Shown: positions 53,843 to 62,592 of the stretch, in pieces
How positions within the stretch are numbered: the stretch's first letter is position 1
How the letters are laid out: each line of letters begins with the position of its first letter
NCBI RefSeq assembly: GCF_030142045.1
Contig: NZ_CP126242.1
Span: 744,001-808,000 of the forward strand
Reading direction: 5' to 3'
Length of the DNA stretch: 64,000 nt
DNA from: Arthrobacter sp. zg-Y919
GTDB taxonomy: Bacteria > Actinomycetota > Actinomycetes > Actinomycetales > Micrococcaceae
The notes under the pieces: generated by a model
Seen by the model: only the letters and a program-made list of their open reading frames with translations
What the model was told of the DNA's origin: nothing
Database searches by the model: none
Position numbers and translations under genes: made by a program

Positions 53843-55180
53843 CTAACCAATGCGCTCGCGGCGGCCCAGGATCCCCTGGGGACGGACAAGCAGGACAAGA
53901 ATCATGATGACCAGCGCGCCCACGTATTTCAGGTCCGCCTCCAGCCAGAGAGTGGAGATTTCCACAAAGAGCCCCACAATCACGGAACCGATCAGGGCGC
54001 CGAAGACGGTGCCGAGACCGCCGAGGGTGACGCCGGCAAAGATGAGGAGCAGGATCTGCTGGCCCATGTTGAAGGACACACCGGGGCGGTAGTACGCCCA
54101 GAGGATGCCGCCCAGGGCCGCGAGTGCGCCGCCGACCACCCAGACGAGCCGGATGACCCGGTCCACGTCGATGCCGGAAGCGGCGGCCAGCGCCGGGTTG
54201 TCGGAAACGGCCCGGGTGGCCTTGCCGATCCGGGTGCGCAGCAGGAGGAGGGCCACGACGAGGATGACGGCCAGGCTGACCACGAGCGAGATCAGGGTGT
54301 TCTGCGGAATGGAGACCGGCCCGAGTTCCAGGGTGGGACTCTGTGCCCCGGGCAGCTGCTGGGTGCCGCCGCCCAGGAAGAACAGCACGGTGTACCGGAC
54401 GGAGACGGCGAGGCCGATGCTGATGATCATCATCGGGATCAGGCCGGTGCCGCGCCGCCGCAGCGGCTTCCACAGCCCGGCGTCCTGGACGTAGCCGAAG
54501 GCCGCGCCGCCGACGACGGCCAGCGGGATGGCCACCCAGGTGGGCATCCCCAATGCGGCAAAACCAAAGGTCAGGACGGCGCCCATGGTGACCATCTCGC
54601 CGTGCGCAAAGTTCGTCAGGCCGGTGGTGCCGAAGATCAGGGACAGGCCCACCGCGCTCAGGGCAAGCAGCAGGCCGAAACTCAGTCCGGCCACCGCCCG
54701 CTCCGTGATGGCGGAGGCCAGGCTCTCCTGCTGTACGACGATTCCTTCGCCAAGCAGGAAGAGCGTGGTGATGTTGGAGGTGCCGGCGAAGGTCACGGTG
54801 CGGGGATTCTGCTGTCCCTCCGCCAGGGCGACGTCGTCCGGCAGCGTGGATTCGTCCAGCTCCACTTCGTAGGCGCCCTGTTCGGGAACGCCGATGGACC
54901 AGGATCCGTTGGCTCCGGTCTCCGCCTCACCTTCATATCCGTTGCCGGTGGCGGTGATTTTGACCCCTTCAAGGGGTGTGCCCTCGTTCTTGACGACGCC
55001 GCTGATCCGGTCGCGGTATTCCGACCCGTCCGTGGGGCCGGGGCTGGTGGCGGACGAGGTGGCGTCCGGTGTGGCTGTGGTTGCGGAAGCGGCAGGGGCT
55101 GCGAGCAGCAGGGCGGCAAACATTGCCGCCACGGCCGCCAGCATCCCCAGATACCGGGTCAGCGCCGATGTTCTTACCAA
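53843..55180 (-). CDS. livH: LivH permease fused to an N-terminal extracellular carboxypeptidase-regulatory-like domain
   Basis: The C-terminal part (about 157-445) is a standard LivH permease with GTTGLTNFAHGEMVTMGAVL and the docking segment RTRIGKATRAVSDNPALAAASGID. Before it lie a signal peptide (about 1-33) and a beta-sandwich of about 85 residues (57-143). That domain (ISGVVKNEGTPLEGVKITAT, TGANGSWSIGVPEQGAYEVEL) matches carboxypeptidase-regulatory or prealbumin-like folds and would sit outside the cell. TTG start lies 9 nt after GGAGG; the frame is open a little further upstream. It is the first gene of livHMGF. Confidence 0.9.
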   Translation of the reverse strand: MVRTSALTRYLGMLAAVAAMFAALLLAAPAASATTATPDATSSATSPGPTDGSEYRDRISGVVKNEGTPLEGVKITATGNGYEGEAETGANGSWSIGVPEQGAYEVELDESTLPDDVALAEGQQNPRTVTFAGTSNITTLFLLGEGIVVQQESLASAITERAVAGLSFGLLLALSAVGLSLIFGTTGLTNFAHGEMVTMGAVLTFGFAALGMPTWVAIPLAVVGGAAFGYVQDAGLWKPLRRRGTGLIPMMIISIGLAVSVRYTVLFFLGGGTQQLPGAQSPTLELGPVSIPQNTLISLVVSLAVILVVALLLLRTRIGKATRAVSDNPALAAASGIDVDRVIRLVWVVGGALAALGGILWAYYRPGVSFNMGQQILLLIFAGVTLGGLGTVFGALIGSVIVGLFVEISTLWLEADLKYVGALVIMILVLLVRPQGILGRRERIG

Positions 55181-55238
55181 GTTTTGAAACCTCCACGCAG
55201 GGCTGCGAAACCGAAGATGCGGCGCGCAGGCGGGCAGA

Positions 55239-55254
55239 TGTGACACGGGTCACC
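55239..55254. promoter_or_regulatory. CRP/GlxR-like site upstream of livH
   Basis: TGTGA-N6-TCACC matches 9 of 10 consensus positions and lies about 60-75 bases before the livH start. A third site of this type in the window, it would put both halves of the same transporter under one regulator. A clear -10 box for livH is not seen, so its exact role is uncertain. The remaining 55255-55490 bases show no gene. Confidence 0.5.
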
Positions 55255-55490
55255 GATTGGGGAACATGCTACCTACTGAATGTTTCAGGCAGTGACGTTT
55301 GTCCCGGCACGCATGTCGCGATCGCGTAACGACTTTGTTGCCGGGACCGCAAGGCGGCGGGCCCTGTGGAGGACGCTCGTGTACCGAACCGTGACCCACG
55401 GGCGCGGATTTCCGGGAATCCGCAGCCCGCCGTCGTCGTTGTACTTGGTAGGCTGGGCTGAAACAGCCCCCCAGATGGAGGACAGATTCA

Positions 55491-56333
55491 ATGGCACTTG
55501 GCGGAAATCCGGTTTTCAACGGAAAGAACTTCCGTTCCCAGACCCGCGGCGGCACCGCCACGGGTTCACTGGCAACAGACAACAGCTACATGACCCCGCA
55601 GCAGCTGCAGGATCTTTACTCGGCGCCGTCGGCCAAGCCCTCGGACATGGGCCGCATGACTTACGACGACGTCATCATGAAGACCGTCTTCTGCCTGGCC
55701 ATGGTTCTGGTGGGTGCCGCGGTCCCCACCTTCATCCTTCCGGGCATGGGTGGCGGGCTGATGATCCTGGGCGCCCTGGGCGGCTTCGTCCTGGGCCTGG
55801 TGAACTCCTTCAAGCGTGAGCCGGTTCCTGCACTGATCCTGGCTTACGCCTTCCTTGAAGGCATGTTCCTCGGCGGTCTCACCGCTGTCCTGGACAACGC
55901 GTACCCGGGCGTCGGCCTGCAGGCAGTGCTGGGCACCCTGGCAGTCTTCGGCGTCACCCTCGTGCTGTTCCGCAGCGGCAAGGTGCGCGCCACCCCCAAG
56001 GCCATCCGCTTCTTTATGATCGCCATCATCGGCTACGCCGTGTTCTCGCTGCTGAACGTGGGCCTGATGATCTTCGGCGGCGTGCAGGATCCGTGGGGCC
56101 TGCGCGGAAGCGTGGAAATCTTCGGCATCCCGCTGGGCGTATTCATCGGGGTCCTGGCCATCGGCCTGGCAGCGTTCTCGCTGATCATGGACTTCACGTC
56201 CATCGAACAGGGCGTCAAGGCGGGCACCCCGGAGCGCTACTCCTGGACCGCAGCCTTCGGTCTGACCGTCACCCTGGTGTGGCTGTACGTGGAGATTATC
56301 CGTCTCCTCTCGATCCTCCGGGGCAACGACTAA
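55491..56333 (+). CDS. Bax inhibitor-1/YccA family membrane protein
   Basis: The 280-residue protein has seven or eight transmembrane helices starting at about residue 62. The opening MTPQQLQDLYSAPSAK...GRMTYDDVIMKTVF is typical of the actinobacterial YccA-like branch, and GTPERYSWTAAFGLTVTLVWLYVEIIRLL ends the protein, as in BI-1 proteins that leak Ca2+ or H+. The physiological role in bacteria is unclear. It starts with ATG about 20 bases after a GGAGGACAG stretch. Confidence 0.88.
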   Translation: MALGGNPVFNGKNFRSQTRGGTATGSLATDNSYMTPQQLQDLYSAPSAKPSDMGRMTYDDVIMKTVFCLAMVLVGAAVPTFILPGMGGGLMILGALGGFVLGLVNSFKREPVPALILAYAFLEGMFLGGLTAVLDNAYPGVGLQAVLGTLAVFGVTLVLFRSGKVRATPKAIRFFMIAIIGYAVFSLLNVGLMIFGGVQDPWGLRGSVEIFGIPLGVFIGVLAIGLAAFSLIMDFTSIEQGVKAGTPERYSWTAAFGLTVTLVWLYVEIIRLLSILRGND

Positions 56334-56384
56334 TCGGCGAGAACTCCGCAGCGGTGACTTAACGACTCCGCAGCAGTACTTCTG

Positions 56385-56425
56385 GGAAGGACCGCAGGCA
56401 CACCGCCTGCGGTCCTTCCGCTGTT
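56385..56425 (+). terminator. Terminator after the BI-1 gene
   Basis: A perfect 15-bp stem GGAAGGACCGCAGGC / GCCTGCGGTCCTTCC with an ACACC loop is followed by GCTGTTT. It lies about 50 bases after the stop codon. Confidence 0.82.
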
Positions 56426-56519
56426 TGGGCTGCGGTGAATCCTCATACGGCCGCGCACTCTGTGCACCTTCCGCCCGGCGACGTAGCATGGCGGCAGGTG
56501 CCGCCTGGAAGGAGTTTTC

Positions 56520-57227
56520 GTGGCCCATCGGCAGTCTGTAGTCGAGGAGCTCATTGATGTCCTGCTGGCCGGAACGGAACCGGCCGTCTTCCTTGCGGAA
56601 GCTGCCGGCATCGCGGCCGGACGGCTCGGCCTCGCCGCTCCCGCAGGCTGTTCGATCGCCGTTGACCGCAGCCGCCGGCCGCGCCTGACGGTCCGGACCC
56701 CGGGACTTCCCGCCACGCTGGGCGAGGCGGAGTACGGGCCGGGAAGCCCGGGCGGCACGGTGCTGGGCGGCGGTCCCGACGTCGTGGTGCCGGACCTTGC
56801 TGCGGACCGGCGTTGGACCAACATGACCGGGGGAGCCGGCAACGGAATCCGGTCCCTTGCGGCCGTTGCCCTCCCGCTGGCGGGGGGCCGGGGAGTCCTC
56901 AGCTGCTATTCGGCACGGGTCCACGCGTTCGCGCCGGGCGCCGACGAAGTCCGTGCCGTCGCGGCAGCACTCGCCAAGGCCGTGCGGGTGGCCCTGCTGA
57001 TCGATACCCAGGCCAACCGTGCCGCGAACCTCCAGGCAGCGTTGGAATCCCGGACCGTAGTGGACCTGGCGGCAGGCATCATCATGGGGCAGAACGGCTG
57101 CAGCCAGCAGGCAGCGGTCGACATCCTCCGCAGCGTTTCAAACAGCCGCAACATCAAGATCCGGAACGTCGCAGCCGGAGTCGTGGCATCCGTCAGCGAC
57201 CGGGTAAGCACCCATTTCGATGAGTGA
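56520..57227 (+). CDS. GAF-ANTAR type RNA-binding antiterminator
   Basis: The N-terminal half (about residues 10-160) looks like a GAF sensor domain. The C-terminal 55 residues (LQAALESRTVVDLAAGIIMGQNGCSQ...) form an ANTAR domain, with the AxGIIM motif that grips RNA tetraloops to prevent termination. Such proteins control target transcripts with paired hexaloop hairpins; targets are not visible next to it. GTG start. It stands alone between the BI-1 and aldose epimerase genes. Confidence 0.88.
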   Translation: MAHRQSVVEELIDVLLAGTEPAVFLAEAAGIAAGRLGLAAPAGCSIAVDRSRRPRLTVRTPGLPATLGEAEYGPGSPGGTVLGGGPDVVVPDLAADRRWTNMTGGAGNGIRSLAAVALPLAGGRGVLSCYSARVHAFAPGADEVRAVAAALAKAVRVALLIDTQANRAANLQAALESRTVVDLAAGIIMGQNGCSQQAAVDILRSVSNSRNIKIRNVAAGVVASVSDRVSTHFDE

Positions 57228-57270
57228 CACACGGCGGCCGACGGGAAGCACACGGGTAACATAAGTGGAC

Positions 57271-58233
57271 ATGAACCTCACCGGCAGCGAACCAGCCCCT
57301 CCGGCCACCGGCACGCAGTATGAAATCAGCAACGGCGGCGCCCGCGCCGTAATCGGGACCCTGGCCGGCGCGCTGCGGCGCTACACCCTGGACGGGGTGG
57401 ACCTGGTGCAGACCTACCCGGACAGTGCCATACCGCCTTTGGCCAACGGGATGCTGCTGGCACCCTGGCCCAACCGGACGGAGGATGGGCGCTGGATCCT
57501 GGACGGAGAAACCCAGCAGCTGGACATCACCGAACCCTCCCGCGGGCATGCCAGCCACGGGCTGCTGCGCAACACCGGCTACACCCTCCGGGAGCAGGTT
57601 CCGTCTGCGGTGGAACTGAGCGCGGAAATCTTCCCGCAGCACGGGTATCCATTCCACCTTCTGCACCGCGCCCGGTACACCCTGGACGACGCCGGCGGGT
57701 TGCGCGTGCACCAAAGCCTGACCAACTTAGGGACCGCGGCCGCTCCCGTTGCCCTCGGCGCCCATCCGTTCCTGCGCCTTGGCGAGGTGCCGACCGGGGA
57801 CCTGGTTCTGACGGTGGCGGCGGATACCGTACTCACTGCTGACGACCGCCTTATTCCGAACGGCAGGCAGGAGCCAACCGGTTCCGCAGACCTTCGTGCG
57901 GGAGTGCGGGTGGGCGGACTGGACCTCAACAGCGCGTATACGGACCTGGCCTTCAGTGCTGCTGAGCCGGGCACGTACCGGCATACCCTCACAGCTCCGG
58001 ACGGCCGCACGGTCAGTCTCTGGACGGGACCTGAATGCGGCTACGTCCACGTCTTCGTGACGGACAAATTCCCCGGCCAGGCGTGCGCCGTGGCGCTGGA
58101 ACCGATGACCGCCCCGGCCAATGCCCTGAACTCGGGGGAGGGACTGGCCTGGCTGCAGCCGGGACAGGATTTTTCCGCCCGATGGGGCATCCGGGCGGAG
58201 CTGGACCCGGTCAGCGGTAACAGCAGGGGATAG
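57271..58233 (+). CDS. Aldose 1-epimerase family protein
   Basis: This galactose mutarotase-like beta-sandwich protein (320 residues) shows LAPWPNRTEDGRW (about residues 66-78), the catalytic-histidine GHASHGLLRN (about 90-99) and ALGAHPFLRLG, and ends with ALEPMTAPANALNSGEGL with the catalytic Glu. It interconverts alpha and beta anomers of an aldose. A TAACAT box ends 8 nt before the ATG, with no Shine-Dalgarno. It contains a rare UUA codon (57727-57729). Confidence 0.9.
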   Translation: MNLTGSEPAPPATGTQYEISNGGARAVIGTLAGALRRYTLDGVDLVQTYPDSAIPPLANGMLLAPWPNRTEDGRWILDGETQQLDITEPSRGHASHGLLRNTGYTLREQVPSAVELSAEIFPQHGYPFHLLHRARYTLDDAGGLRVHQSLTNLGTAAAPVALGAHPFLRLGEVPTGDLVLTVAADTVLTADDRLIPNGRQEPTGSADLRAGVRVGGLDLNSAYTDLAFSAAEPGTYRHTLTAPDGRTVSLWTGPECGYVHVFVTDKFPGQACAVALEPMTAPANALNSGEGLAWLQPGQDFSARWGIRAELDPVSGNSRG

Positions 58234-58281
58234 GCACGTAAAGACGGGTCCGGGACCGGCCCGGTGTGGAAAGATGGCCCC

Positions 58282-59505
58282 ATGAAACCCCACGTACGCC
58301 GCACCGCGGCGCCCCGTGCGTTGCAGGCGGCCGCGGCGAACTCCAGCCGGAACAATGACGAGGTCCCCTTCGCCCTCCGGGTAAGCGCCGCCTGGGCCTG
58401 GCGCCTCGGTGTTGTCCTGATCGTTGGCGCCGGGCTCATCTGGATACTCAGCCACTTCTCGCTGCTGATCATTCCGCTGATGATTGCGGCCCTGCTGGCG
58501 GGCCTGCTGTCACCTGTGGCGAACTGGCTGCGGCGGAACCGGCTGCCCCGCGGCCTCTCGGTGGCAGTCACCATCGTGACCTTCCTCGGCGTCATCGCCG
58601 CAGCCCTGACCCTGGTGGGACGGCAGCTTGCCCTCGGGTTCCAGGATCTTTGGGGAGAGACACTGCAAGGGGTCCGCCAGGTCCAGGGGTGGCTCTCCTC
58701 CGGCCCCCTGAACGTCACGGCCGGCGACCTTGACTCCCTGCTGAATGAAGCCACCACCACTCTGCAGGACAACTCGGCCAATATCCTGTCCGGTGCCTTG
58801 AGCGTGGGCAGCAGCGCCGGCCACTTTGCGGCCGGGATCCTGCTGACCCTGTTCGCCCTGGTCTTCTTCCTGCTGGACGGCCGGCGGATCTGGGAGTTCA
58901 CCTCCGGCCTGCTGCCGCGCCGGGCACGTCCGGCCGCTTATGGTGCCGGCATCCACGGCTGGGAGTCCATGGTCAACTATGTGCGGGTACAGGTGGTGGT
59001 CGCGCTCATCGACGCCATCGGCATCGGCGGCGGAGCAGCCCTCATCGGTGTGCCGCTGGCGCTGCCCCTGGGCGTCCTGGTTTTCCTGGGGTCCTTCGTT
59101 CCCCTCGTAGGTGCCTTTGTCACCGGCTTCGTGGCCGTCCTGCTGGCGCTGGTGGCTAACGGTGCGGTCAATGCGCTGATCATGCTGGGCATCGTCCTGC
59201 TGGTGCAGCAGCTGGAATCCCATATCCTCCAGCCGCTGGTCATGGGCAGGGCAGTGTCCCTCCACCCGCTCGCCGTTATTCTGGCCGTCACCGGCGGCAC
59301 TCTCGCCGCCGGCATTGCCGGAGCCCTGTTCTCCGTCCCGCTGCTGGCGATCCTCAACACGATGGTCCGCTACATTGCCGCCCGCGGCTGGGAAGACGAT
59401 CCGGCCATGGACGAGGACGGGAACGGGGATGAGGACGACGCCGGGACCGACGACAGTCCCGGCGCGGAGGAATCGCCGGCGGCAGGGGAAGGGAAGCGCC
59501 CATGA
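58282..59505 (+). CDS. AI-2E family transporter/permease
   Basis: The 407-residue protein of the AI-2E/PerM/UPF0118 family has about seven or eight transmembrane helices, a long extracytoplasmic loop (about 110-165) and the family's LGSFVPLVGAFVTGF and QQLESHILQPLVMGRAV segments. Members include the AI-2 exporter TqsA and Na+/H+ antiporters, so the substrate is uncertain. The acidic C-terminal 35 residues are hydrophilic. GGAAAG lies 8 nt before the chosen ATG. It overlaps ilvA by 4 bases. Confidence 0.88.
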   Translation: MKPHVRRTAAPRALQAAAANSSRNNDEVPFALRVSAAWAWRLGVVLIVGAGLIWILSHFSLLIIPLMIAALLAGLLSPVANWLRRNRLPRGLSVAVTIVTFLGVIAAALTLVGRQLALGFQDLWGETLQGVRQVQGWLSSGPLNVTAGDLDSLLNEATTTLQDNSANILSGALSVGSSAGHFAAGILLTLFALVFFLLDGRRIWEFTSGLLPRRARPAAYGAGIHGWESMVNYVRVQVVVALIDAIGIGGGAALIGVPLALPLGVLVFLGSFVPLVGAFVTGFVAVLLALVANGAVNALIMLGIVLLVQQLESHILQPLVMGRAVSLHPLAVILAVTGGTLAAGIAGALFSVPLLAILNTMVRYIAARGWEDDPAMDEDGNGDEDDAGTDDSPGAEESPAAGEGKRP

Positions 59506-60743
59506 CCGATCTGGCCAACCTGCCTGTCACCCTGGACGATATCCGGGCGGCCGCGAAACTCCTCGACGGCGTCATAGCCCACACCCCCATCGAGATGTCC
59601 CGGGCGCTGGCCCGCGAGACCGGGTCCCCGGTCTATCTGAAGTGTGAAAATCTGCAGCGGGCCGGTTCCTTCAAGGTCCGCGGAGCCTATGTCCGCATGG
59701 CCAAGCTGTCGCCCGCAGACAAGGCCCGCGGAGTAGTGGCGGCCTCCGCCGGGAACCACGCCCAGGGCGTGGCCGTGGCGGCGGCACGGCTGGGCATTGC
59801 CGCCCGGATCTACATGCCGCTGGGCGTTGCGCTGCCCAAGCTGGCCGCCACCAGGGGCCACGGAGCGGAGGTCATCCTGCACGGCCACAGCGTCGATGAC
59901 GCCCTGGCCGAAGCCCAGGCATACGCCGACCAGACGGGCGCGGTGTTTGTGCATCCATTCGACAACGTGGACGTCGTGGCCGGGCAGGGGACCGTCGGAC
60001 TGGAGCTGCTGGACCAGATCCCCGACCTGGACACCGTGCTGATGGGAGTGGGCGGCGGCGGACTGCTGGCCGGCGTCGCCGTTGCACTGAAGTCCCGCGC
60101 CCGGGAACTTGGCCGGGACATCCGGATCATCGGCGTCCAGGCCGAAAATGCGGCGTCCTACCCGCCGTCGCTCGCTGCTGATGCCCTGGTGCCGCTGACG
60201 CGGGTCACCACCATCGCGGACGGCATCGCCGTCGGGCGGCCGGGGCAGCTGCCGTTCTCCATCATCCGGGAGCTTGTGGACGATGTGGTGACCGTCAGCG
60301 AGGACTCCCTGGCCCGGGCACTCATATTCCTTCTGGAGCGCGCCAAAATGGTCGTGGAACCGGCAGGCGCCGTGGGAGTGGCCGCCCTGATGGACGGGAA
60401 GATTGAAAGTCCCGGGACGACCGCAGTGATCCTCTCCGGCGGCAACATCGATCCGATGCTGATGCTGAAGGTGATCCAGCGGGGACTGGCCGCCGCGGGC
60501 CGCTACCTGGTGGTCCGTATCCTCCTCGATGACCGGCCCGGATCACTGGCGACCATCTCGCGGATCATTGCGGAATCGGATGCTAACGTCACGGGCGTGG
60601 ACCACACCAGGGTTGGAGGATCCATCAGCATGGGAGACGTTGCTATCAGCATCAACATGGAAACCAAGGGCCACGAACACTGCGAACTGGTGCTGAAGAA
60701 CCTGCGGGCCGAAGGTTTCCAGCCCGTCGTGCTGCCGGGTTAA
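59502..60743 (+). CDS. ilvA: Threonine ammonia-lyase (threonine dehydratase)
   Basis: This PLP enzyme deaminates threonine to 2-oxobutyrate. The PLP lysine lies in GSFKVRGAYVRM (about residues 55-66), the phosphate-binding glycine loop is VGGGGLLAG (near 186-194), and there is a C-terminal ACT domain (about 335-413). One ACT domain and 413 residues fit the short TdcB/IlvA1 type, so it may be catabolic rather than the isoleucine-inhibited biosynthetic enzyme. ATGA overlap with the transporter gene suggests co-expression. Confidence 0.93.
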   Translation: MTDLANLPVTLDDIRAAAKLLDGVIAHTPIEMSRALARETGSPVYLKCENLQRAGSFKVRGAYVRMAKLSPADKARGVVAASAGNHAQGVAVAAARLGIAARIYMPLGVALPKLAATRGHGAEVILHGHSVDDALAEAQAYADQTGAVFVHPFDNVDVVAGQGTVGLELLDQIPDLDTVLMGVGGGGLLAGVAVALKSRARELGRDIRIIGVQAENAASYPPSLAADALVPLTRVTTIADGIAVGRPGQLPFSIIRELVDDVVTVSEDSLARALIFLLERAKMVVEPAGAVGVAALMDGKIESPGTTAVILSGGNIDPMLMLKVIQRGLAAAGRYLVVRILLDDRPGSLATISRIIAESDANVTGVDHTRVGGSISMGDVAISINMETKGHEHCELVLKNLRAEGFQPVVLPG

Positions 60744-60747
60744 GCGC

Positions 60748-61329
60748 ATGTTCGCCAACCGTGCCCGCACCGCCCTTACCGGGTCGCTCCTGTTCGCGGC
60801 CGTCCTGTGGGCGGTCTACCTATTCACGCCAGCCTTCTCGCCGGTCCTCTTTCCGCTGCTGGGAATTCTTCCGCGGCAGATGGAGGGGCTCGACGGCGTG
60901 GTCTTCGCCCCGCTGCTGCACGCCGGGGCAGCCCATCTGATCGGCAACACGCTGCCCCTGATCGTCTTTTCGTTCCTCACCCTGCTGGAGGGCGTCCGGC
61001 GGTTCGTGTCGGTACTGGCGATTTCCTGGCTGTGCTCCGGCATCGGAGTGTGGCTGTTCGGCAGCGGGCTCACGGTGGGCGTCTCCGGCGTCGTCTTCGG
61101 CTTGTTTGCCTACCTGATGGTCCGGGGATTCTATAACCGCGATATTTTCCAGATCCTGGTCAGCGGAGTGCTGTTCCTGATCTACGGATCAATCCTGTGG
61201 GGACTTTTCCCCACCACGCTGGGCGTCTCCTGGCAGGCGCACCTGTTCGGGGCGGCAGGCGGGGTGCTGGCCGCCGTCGTACTGCGGCGCGGGCGCCGGA
61301 CGGCAACACAAAGGCGGGCCCTCCCGTAG
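60748..61329 (+). CDS. Rhomboid family intramembrane serine protease
   Basis: The 193-residue protein has six transmembrane helices. The conserved HxxxN pair (HLIGNTLP, near 63-70), the catalytic GxS motif (TVGVSGVVFG, Ser near 114) and the catalytic His (QAHLFGAAGG, near 169) are all present, so activity is expected. It starts 4 bases after ilvA and may be in the same transcript. Its substrate is unknown. Confidence 0.9.
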   Translation: MFANRARTALTGSLLFAAVLWAVYLFTPAFSPVLFPLLGILPRQMEGLDGVVFAPLLHAGAAHLIGNTLPLIVFSFLTLLEGVRRFVSVLAISWLCSGIGVWLFGSGLTVGVSGVVFGLFAYLMVRGFYNRDIFQILVSGVLFLIYGSILWGLFPTTLGVSWQAHLFGAAGGVLAAVVLRRGRRTATQRRALP

Positions 61330-61341
61330 GAAAGCCCGCCT
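61312..61341. terminator. Terminator shared by the rhomboid and greA genes
   Basis: AGGCGGGC pairs perfectly with GCCCGCCT across a 14-nt loop. On the minus strand it is followed by TTTGTG, which suits greA; on the plus strand it overlaps the end of the rhomboid gene. It serves two converging transcripts. Confidence 0.7.
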
Positions 61342-61362
61342 CCGGCGGTTCAGCGGAAGAAC

Positions 61363-61854
61363 CTAGCCGACGTACGGCTTGGCGGAGATGATTTCCACGG
61401 AGATGCTCTTGCCGTTCGGCGCGGTGTACGTGGTGCTGTCCCCGGCCTTGAGGCCCTGGATGGACGCACCCAGCGGAGACTTCTCGCTGTAGACCACGAT
61501 GTCGCCGTCGCCTGCAATCTCCCGGCTGCCCAGCAGGAAGGTTTCCACGTCGCCTGCAACGCGGGCTTCCACCAGCATGCCCGGCTCCACGACGCCGTCG
61601 TCCGCCGGAGATTCACCAACATGTGCGGTCTCAAGAAGCTGCGTCAGCTGCCGGATCCGGGCCTCAGCCTTGCCCTGTTCCTCTTTGGCTGCGTGGTAGC
61701 CGCCGTTTTCCTTGAGGTCGCCCTCGGACCGTGCCTGCTCGATACGGGCAACAATTTCCGTCCGGCCGGGACCGGACAGGTGCTCGAGTTCCGCCTTCAG
61801 GCGGTCGTAAGACTCCTGCGTGAGCCAGGCGACAGATGCGCTGTTGGTTGACAC
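61363..61854 (-). CDS. greA: Transcription elongation factor GreA
   Basis: GreA rescues backtracked RNA polymerase by stimulating transcript cleavage. The N-terminal coiled coil carries the acidic tip in EGDLKENGGYHAAKEEQ (about residues 44-60), and the C-terminal globular domain ends with YTAPNGKSISVEI. 163 residues is normal. The GTG start has AAGGAG 7 nt upstream. The neighbours DUF4307, mca, a small membrane protein and DUF255 match the mycobacterial order. Confidence 0.95.
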   Translation of the reverse strand: MSTNSASVAWLTQESYDRLKAELEHLSGPGRTEIVARIEQARSEGDLKENGGYHAAKEEQGKAEARIRQLTQLLETAHVGESPADDGVVEPGMLVEARVAGDVETFLLGSREIAGDGDIVVYSEKSPLGASIQGLKAGDSTTYTAPNGKSISVEIISAKPYVG

Positions 61855-62021
61855 GGGTATCTCCTTAGATAAACGTCCGGGCCATCGGATGGTCCGGCAT
61901 GGCTGAATGCCGCCGGCCGGATCGGCCTGACAAGCAAAGACCCCGCCGGGCGGAGCCGTTCGGCTTTGGGATGTGTACCAAAGACCAGCCGGACACCTGG
62001 GCGGGGCATGTCGTGCTAACC

Positions 62022-62050
62022 ATACTAGTTTGCGTGCGGGCTTAACCCAA
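62022..62050 (-). promoter_or_regulatory. Predicted greA promoter
   Basis: On the minus strand -35 TTGGGT (62050-62045), 17 bp, then -10 TAGTAT (62027-62022). The start near 62015 would give a leader of about 160 nt. No other gene is seen in 61855-62076. Confidence 0.5.
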
Positions 62051-62076
62051 TATGGCGCGCCCAGACGTCACGGCGC

Positions 62077-62535
62077 CTAGTCCCCGTCCACCACCCAGCA
62101 GCTGTAGACGCCGCCGGTGACCGCCGGGGAATCGGTGCGGAGTTCAAGGTGCTGGCTGCTGCTGTCCGGGGCGTCCGGTCCCAGTACCACCGTCTTCCAG
62201 CCGACGACGGCGTAACTTTCGTTGAGTGCCTGCACCGCGCAGGCAGCAGTGCTGCCGGCGGACTTGTCGACCTTGAAATCAACAATGACCCGGTCCTCGG
62301 CAGGGAAGCTGAAGCCCACGTCCTTGGAGGTTACCGTTCCGGTGGAAGAGGGGACGTTCATCCACGCTGCGGCCCCTACCGCGGCAATGACCGCGGCGGC
62401 CGCTGCAATGATGCGGGTGCGCCGGGTGAGGCGCCGCTTTGGGGCGCCGTAGCGATTGGCTAATCTGGACTCGGACGTGGAAACGTCCGGCTGCTGGGGT
62501 GCCGACGTCTCGGGCTGACCTTCCGAAGTACTCAC
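62077..62535 (-). CDS. DUF4307 domain-containing membrane protein
   Basis: The 152-residue protein has a Ser/Glu-rich cytoplasmic start and a basic stretch (APKRRLTRRTR). One transmembrane helix follows (about residues 40-59), and then an extracellular DUF4307 domain with two Cys (AACAVQAL, YSCWVVDGD). It is the conserved divergent neighbour of mca in actinobacteria. Function unknown. Confidence 0.87.
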   Translation of the reverse strand: MSTSEGQPETSAPQQPDVSTSESRLANRYGAPKRRLTRRTRIIAAAAAVIAAVGAAAWMNVPSSTGTVTSKDVGFSFPAEDRVIVDFKVDKSAGSTAACAVQALNESYAVVGWKTVVLGPDAPDSSSQHLELRTDSPAVTGGVYSCWVVDGD

Positions 62536-62592
62536 AGCCCCATTTTAGCTGGTCGATTTCCACGCCATATTCCGCTTAGCTCAGGAGTTGCC

